Shown here piece after piece: positions 60,970 to 64,000 of a DNA stretch of 64,000 nucleotides. How positions within the stretch are numbered: the stretch's first letter is position 1; each line of letters starts with the position of its first letter. A program made the translations under genes and the position numbers. The notes below the pieces were generated by a model. It was not told the DNA's origin, searched no databases, and was given only the letters and a program-made list of their open reading frames with translations. The DNA is from Phreatobacter oligotrophus (lineage in GTDB: Bacteria > Pseudomonadota > Alphaproteobacteria > Rhizobiales > Phreatobacteraceae), in contig NZ_PZZL01000008.1 of the NCBI RefSeq assembly GCF_003046185.1, forward strand, positions 124,001 to 188,000, read 5' to 3'.

Positions 60970-62193
60970 TCAGGCGGCCGCCAGCCGGGCGCGTTCCTTC
61001 TCGACGTCGGGCAGGAAGATCGTGAGAAGCCCGATGGCGGGCAGGAACGAGCAGATCCAGTAGACGAATTCGATGCCGCGCAGGTCGGCGATCTGGCCAA
61101 GCACCGCCGCGCCGAGCCCGCCCATGCCGAAGGCGAAGCCGAAGAAAAGGCCGGCGATCATCCCGACCTTTCCCGGCACCAGTTCCTGCGCGAAGACCAG
61201 GATGGCGGTGAAGGCCGAGGCCATGACCAGGCCGATGATGCCGGTGAGGATCGCCGTGCCGACGAGGTTGGCGTAGGGCAGGGCGAGGGTGAAGGGCAGC
61301 GTCCCGAGGATCGAGGCCCAGATCACCGGCTTGCGGCCGAAGCGGTCGCCGATGGGGCCGCCGAGCACGATGCCTGCCGCGAGTGCGCCAAGGAAGATGA
61401 ACAGCAGCAGCTGCGCGTCGCGCACGGACACGCCGAACTTCTGGATGACGTAGAAGGTGTAGTAGCTCGACAGGCTCGCCATGTAGACGTACTTCGAGAA
61501 GACGAGGCAGCCGAGAACGACCAGCGCACCGATGACCGTGCGGCGGTGCAGGGCAATGGGCTTTGCCGGCGCCGGCTTCTTCGCCTGCGCCGCACGATGG
61601 CGGGCATACCAGCCGCCGACCCGCACCAGGATCAGCATGCCCGTGAGCGCCAGGACGCCGAACCAGGCAACGCTCTCCTGGCCGCGCGGCAGGATAATGA
61701 AGGCGGCCGCGATGGGACCGAGCGCCGTGCCGGCATTGCCGCCGACCTGGAACAACGACTGGGCAAGGCCGTGCCTGCCGCCCGAGGCGAGGCGCGCCAT
61801 GCGCGAGGATTCCGGGTGGAAGACCGCCGAGCCGAAGCCGACGAGGCCGGCTGCGAGCAGCAGGAACGGAAAGCTCGTCGCATAGGCGAGCAGCAGCAGG
61901 CCGCAGAAGGAAAAGGCCATGCCGGCCGCCAGCGAATAGGGCAGCGGGTGCCGGTCGGTGTAGAGGCCGACGAGCGGCTGGAACAGCGAGGCGGTCGCAG
62001 AGAAGACGAAGGCAATGAGGCCGATCTGGCCGAAGCTGAGGTCGTAGTTCGCCTTCAGCACCGGGTAGAGCGCCGCCACCAGCGACTGCATGACATCGTT
62101 GAGGAGGTGGCAGAGGCTGAGCGCCGCCAGCACGCCGAAGGCGGTGCGGTCGGCGGCGGGCGGGGCCGCCACGGCGACGGGTGTGCTGGTCAC
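60970..62193 (-). CDS. MFS transporter, fosmidomycin-resistance (Fsr)-like
   Basis: 407 aa with twelve predicted spans. FGVLAALSLCHLLNDVMQSLVAALYPVLKANYDLSFGQIG is the characteristic Fsr start, and LVGLYTDRHPLPYSLAAGM and GGPIGDRFGRKPVIWASI carry the MFS inter-helix motifs. Drug or metabolite exporter of the inner membrane. The start is GTG 62193 with AGGAG 6 bases upstream. Confidence 0.88.
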   Translation of the reverse strand: MTSTPVAVAAPPAADRTAFGVLAALSLCHLLNDVMQSLVAALYPVLKANYDLSFGQIGLIAFVFSATASLFQPLVGLYTDRHPLPYSLAAGMAFSFCGLLLLAYATSFPFLLLAAGLVGFGSAVFHPESSRMARLASGGRHGLAQSLFQVGGNAGTALGPIAAAFIILPRGQESVAWFGVLALTGMLILVRVGGWYARHRAAQAKKPAPAKPIALHRRTVIGALVVLGCLVFSKYVYMASLSSYYTFYVIQKFGVSVRDAQLLLFIFLGALAAGIVLGGPIGDRFGRKPVIWASILGTLPFTLALPYANLVGTAILTGIIGLVMASAFTAILVFAQELVPGKVGMIAGLFFGFAFGMGGLGAAVLGQIADLRGIEFVYWICSFLPAIGLLTIFLPDVEKERARLAAA

Positions 62194-62329
62194 GCGGGCT
62201 CCTGGGGCGAAGCGCCGCGTTCTCGATGCACGGCGTCTTGCCCAATTGGGCGGCAGAAGCCCGGCGCGGTCAATGGGTGGCCGGCTTGGCCGCCCTGCAA
62301 CGGCGTGAGAGCTGCCGCCGCTTCGCGCG

Positions 62330-64000
62330 TCAGTTGACCTGCCGCACAGCGCCCTTCGCGGCGCTGGTGGTGAGGGCCGCATAGGCCTTCAGCGCCGTGG
62401 TGACCTTGCGCTTGCGCGGCGCCTCAGGCTGCCAGGCCGCCTTGCCTCGGGCCTCCATGGCTGCGCGGCGGCGGGTCAGCTCCTCGTCGGAGACACGGAC
62501 ATTGATCGACCGGCTGGGGATGTCGATGTCGATCATGTCGCCCTCCTCGACCAGGCCGATGGCGCCGCCCTCGGCCGCTTCCGGCGAGGCGTGGCCGATG
62601 GACAGGCCAGAGGTGCCGCCGGAGAAGCGGCCGTCGGTGACGAGGGCGCAGGCCTTCCCCAGGCCCTTCGACTTCAGGTAGCTCGTCGGATAGAGCATTT
62701 CTTGCATGCCGGGGCCGCCGCGCGGACCCTCGTAGCGGATGACCACCACGTCGCCGGCCTTGATCTTGTTGGTGAGGATCGCGTCCACCGCCGCGTCCTG
62801 GCTCTCGAAGATGCGAGCGGGACCGGAGAAGGTCAGGATCGAGGCGTCGACGCCCGCCGTCTTCACGATGCAGCCGTCGAGGGCGATGTTGCCGAAGAGC
62901 ACGGCGAGGCCGCCATCCTTCGAATAGGCATGCTCGGCAGAGCGTATGACGCCCTTCTCGCGGTCGAGGTCGAGCTCGGCGAAGCGGCGGTTCTGGCTGA
63001 AGGCGGTTTGCGTCGGAACGCCGCCGGGCGCCGCCGAATAGAAGGTGTGGACGCTCTCGGCATCCGAGACCTTCACGTCCCAGCGGCCGAGGGCCGCTGC
63101 GAGGCTCTGCGAATGCACGGTCGGCACCGACGTGTTGATGAGGCCGGCGCGGTCGAGCTCGCCGAGGATCGCCATGATGCCGCCGGCGCGATGGACGTCC
63201 TCCATGTGGACGTTGGCGACCGAGGGCGCGACCTTGCAGAGCACCGGGACCTTGCGCGACAGGCGGTCGATATCGGCCATGGTGAAGCCGATCTCGCCCT
63301 CATGGGCCGCCGCCAGCAGATGCAGGACGGTGTTGGTCGACCCGCCCATGGCGATGTCGAGCGTCATTGCGTTCTCGAAAGCCGTGAACGAGGCGATGGA
63401 GCGCGGCAGGACGCTGGCATCCTCCTGCTCGTAGTAGCGGCGGGCGAGATCGACGATGAGGTGGCCGGCCTCGACGAAGAGGCGCTCGCGGTCGGCATGG
63501 GTGGCGAGCACCGAGCCGTTGCCGGGCAGGGCCAGGCCAAGGGCCTCGGTGAGGCAGTTCATGGAATTGGCCGTGAACATGCCGGAGCAGGAGCCGCAGG
63601 TCGGGCAGGCCGAGCGCTCGATGACCGCCACCTCCTCGTCGGAGACGTTCTCGTCGGCAGCGGCGACCATAGCGTCGACGAGGTCGACCTTCTTCAGCAC
63701 GCCCTCGGCGATGAACTTGCCGGCCTCCATCGGGCCGCCCGAGACGAAGACGGTGGGGATGTTGAGGCGCATCGACGCCATCAGCATGCCGGGGGTGATC
63801 TTGTCGCAATTGGAGATGCAGACGAGCGCGTCGGCGCAATGGGCGTTCGCCATGTACTCGACGCTGTCGGCGATGATCTCGCGCGAGGGCAGGGAATAGA
63901 GCATCCCGTCATGGCCCATGGCGATGCCGTCATCGACAGCGATGGTGTTGAATTCCTTGGCCACGCCGCCGGCCTTCTCGATCTCGCGGGCGACGAGCTG
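62330..64000 (-). CDS. ilvD: Dihydroxy-acid dehydratase (5' part beyond the window)
   Basis: The 3' ~557 codons of IlvD, an iron-sulfur enzyme of branched-chain amino acid synthesis. Cluster ligands are visible in [11 protein letters not shown] and [20 protein letters not shown]; substrate-binding [29 protein letters not shown] and [24 protein letters not shown] follow. The frame runs off the right edge ([12 protein letters not shown] precedes), so the GTG at 63964 is not the start. The C-terminus ends [10 protein letters not shown]. Confidence 0.96.
   Translation of the reverse strand, partial: QLVAREIEKAGGVAKEFNTIAVDDGIAMGHDGMLYSLPSREIIADSVEYMANAHCADALVCISNCDKITPGMLMASMRLNIPTVFVSGGPMEAGKFIAEGVLKKVDLVDAMVAAADENVSDEEVAVIERSACPTCGSCSGMFTANSMNCLTEALGLALPGNGSVLATHADRERLFVEAGHLIVDLARRYYEQEDASVLPRSIASFTAFENAMTLDIAMGGSTNTVLHLLAAAHEGEIGFTMADIDRLSRKVPVLCKVAPSVANVHMEDVHRAGGIMAILGELDRAGLINTSVPTVHSQSLAAALGRWDVKVSDAESVHTFYSAAPGGVPTQTAFSQNRRFAELDLDREKGVIRSAEHAYSKDGGLAVLFGNIALDGCIVKTAGVDASILTFSGPARIFESQDAAVDAILTNKIKAGDVVVIRYEGPRGGPGMQEMLYPTSYLKSKGLGKACALVTDGRFSGGTSGLSIGHASPEAAEGGAIGLVEEGDMIDIDIPSRSINVRVSDEELTRRRAAMEARGKAAWQPEAPRKRKVTTALKAYAALTTSAAKGAVRQVN

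Noticed and set aside
63964-64000. ilvD start at GTG 63964
   Set aside because: The conserved IlvD frame continues upstream to the window edge ([12 protein letters not shown]), so the true start is outside.

Overview
The window is about 64 kb of GC-rich, densely coded chromosome from an alphaproteobacterium, most probably of the order Hyphomicrobiales (Rhizobiales). The gene content supports this: usg, a DUF3126 protein, a BTLCP cysteine peptidase, two ExoD-like proteins, a DUF1176 protein, a PAS_5 protein, and dispersed palindromic repeats of the kind common in that order. Motifs resembling CtrA (TTAA-N7-TTAA) and CcrM (GANTC) sites fit the same placement. The genus cannot be fixed from sequence alone. 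There is no rRNA, CRISPR array, prophage or recognisable transposase; the only tRNA seen is tRNA-Leu(UAA).

Left part (1-13.4 kb). A flavin reductase precedes the protocatechuate-branch genes pcaD and pcaC on the minus strand. A molybdenum hydroxylase locus follows: coxS-coxL-coxM of the form II type (S-L-M gene order, AYRGAGR active-site loop). Further on lies a maturation set: MoxR ATPase (CoxD-like), a CPBP-like membrane protein, a VWA protein (CoxE-like), XdhC split into two genes, and a MoeA-like/MocA fusion. Two unrelated genes separate the structural and maturation parts.

13.4-24.5 kb is an envelope region. btaA-btaB (betaine lipid synthesis) lie behind two PHO-box-like repeats. Next come a GT2-GtrA fusion, an ArnT-like glycosyltransferase, an orphan BcsS-like protein, usg, two tandem ExoD proteins, a Zn-finger protein, a FAD monooxygenase, a beta-propeller protein and tRNA-Leu.

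24.5-34.9 kb holds gpt, ompW with a FixK/FNR-like box, a CinA-domain protein, and a VOC protein with a strong palindromic operator. A membrane-protein gene of unknown function sits between two 54-bp copies of the VOC gene's 3' end. The Anbu proteasome neighbourhood follows: transglutaminase, alpha-E, circularly permuted ATP-grasp and, across trhO-slyX, the Anbu peptidase.

34.9-49.5 kb is mixed: a DUF1176 protein, a GH3 glycosidase, two alpha/beta hydrolases, a duplicated-domain secreted protein behind a GANTC cluster, gamma-carbonic anhydrase, an HCCA isomerase, a BTLCP peptidase, a dual PilZ protein, a PAS_5 protein, a rhomboid protease, a CBS protein, a patatin and hisI.

49.5-64 kb carries gatC-gatA and gatB, separated by an MFS/spermidine-synthase fusion and an ECF sigma/anti-sigma pair. 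A small HPD-motif protein, two GSTs, a GNAT, small secreted proteins, an Fsr-like MFS exporter and ilvD (cut by the window edge) complete the window.

Four intrinsic-terminator-like hairpins have their U-tract on the minus strand and one on the plus strand. Two of the five (13.4 kb minus, 46.0 kb plus) end no annotated gene and point to unannotated small transcripts.
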